Source: Bacteroidales bacterium (GTDB lineage Bacteria > Bacteroidota > Bacteroidia > Bacteroidales > UBA12077). From it: 8,344 nucleotides of DNA. The notes under the pieces are model-generated. The model worked only from the letters and a program-made list of their open reading frames with translations. It was not told where the DNA came from and did no database searches. This document shows positions 8,117 through 8,344 of the stretch, piece after piece. The first letter of the stretch is position 1; each line of letters starts with the position of its first letter. The stretch spans positions 1-8,344 of the forward strand of contig JAUVLS010000046.1 of assembly GCA_030600625.1 (NCBI GenBank), read 5' to 3'. The translations under genes were made by a program, and so were the position numbers.

Positions 8117-8344
8117 ATGAATATTCCAGAAAACTTAAAGTACACTAAAGATCACGAATGGGTACGTGTTGAAGGTGAAGAAGCTTATGTTGGTATTACT
8201 GATTATGCTCAAGGCGAACTTGGAGATATCGTTTTTCTCGAAATAGAAACTGAGGGTGAAGAATTGGCAAAAGAAGAAGTATTTGGAACAATTGAAGCTG
8301 TAAAAACAGTTTCTGATATGTTTATGCCTGTTGGAGGAGAAGTT
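8117..8344 (+). CDS. gcvH: glycine cleavage system H protein, 5' part
   Basis: GcvH carries the aminomethyl group on a lipoyl-lysine arm between the P, T and L proteins of the glycine cleavage system, which yields CO2, ammonia and methylene-tetrahydrofolate in the cytoplasm. The 76 codons present show the family start ([10 protein letters not shown], residues 7-16), the [15 protein letters not shown] segment (26-40) and the lipoylation motif [11 protein letters not shown] (57-67), with K63 the modified lysine. The window ends after GGEV, so about 50 residues of a protein usually near 126 aa are missing. The ATG at 8117 gives the standard N-terminus and has an A-rich leader. gcvT and gcvP are not visible. 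The gene follows sprA by 80 nt and has no functional link to it that I know of. Confidence 0.96.
   Translation, partial: MNIPENLKYTKDHEWVRVEGEEAYVGITDYAQGELGDIVFLEIETEGEELAKEEVFGTIEAVKTVSDMFMPVGGEV

Overview
The window is an AT-rich stretch (roughly one third G+C by eye) from a member of the Bacteroidota. The strongest evidence is a complete, very large SprA/Sov-type translocon gene of the type IX secretion system (T9SS), a system confined to that phylum. Other signs agree: the leaders lack clear Shine-Dalgarno sequences, TAnnTTTG-type -7 boxes lie before ruvA and gcvH, and the order ruvA-sprA-gcvH is, from general knowledge, common in the phylum. The protein wording looks more like Bacteroidales/Marinilabiliales than Flavobacteriaceae, but that finer placement is only an impression.

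Layout, all on the + strand: (1) 1-118 is non-coding. All three forward frames are closed by base 18, so at most a few final codons of an upstream gene could be present. It ends in a promoter-like sequence. (2) 119-700 is ruvA, the Holliday-junction-binding subunit of RuvAB. (3) 720-8036 is sprA, 2438 codons with a TTG start, 19 nt after ruvA; it fills almost 90% of the window. (4) 8037-8116 is an 80-nt AT-rich spacer with a candidate promoter and no convincing terminator. (5) 8117-8344 is the first 76 codons of gcvH, the lipoyl carrier protein of the glycine cleavage system, cut by the window edge.

Functionally the three genes are unrelated: DNA recombination and repair, protein export across the outer membrane, and glycine/one-carbon metabolism. 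ruvA and sprA look co-transcribed because of the short gap and the lack of any promoter or terminator between them. gcvH probably has its own promoter. I see no insertion sequence, CRISPR array, tRNA, rRNA or sign of recent transfer, and no broken gene.

I did not find an undescribed system. The points most worth a second look lie in sprA: weak-looking translation initiation, two acidic possible calcium-binding motifs in the middle of the protein, a basic linker plus small beta-rich segment near residues 1891-1985, and the absence of cysteine from a mature chain of about 2400 residues.
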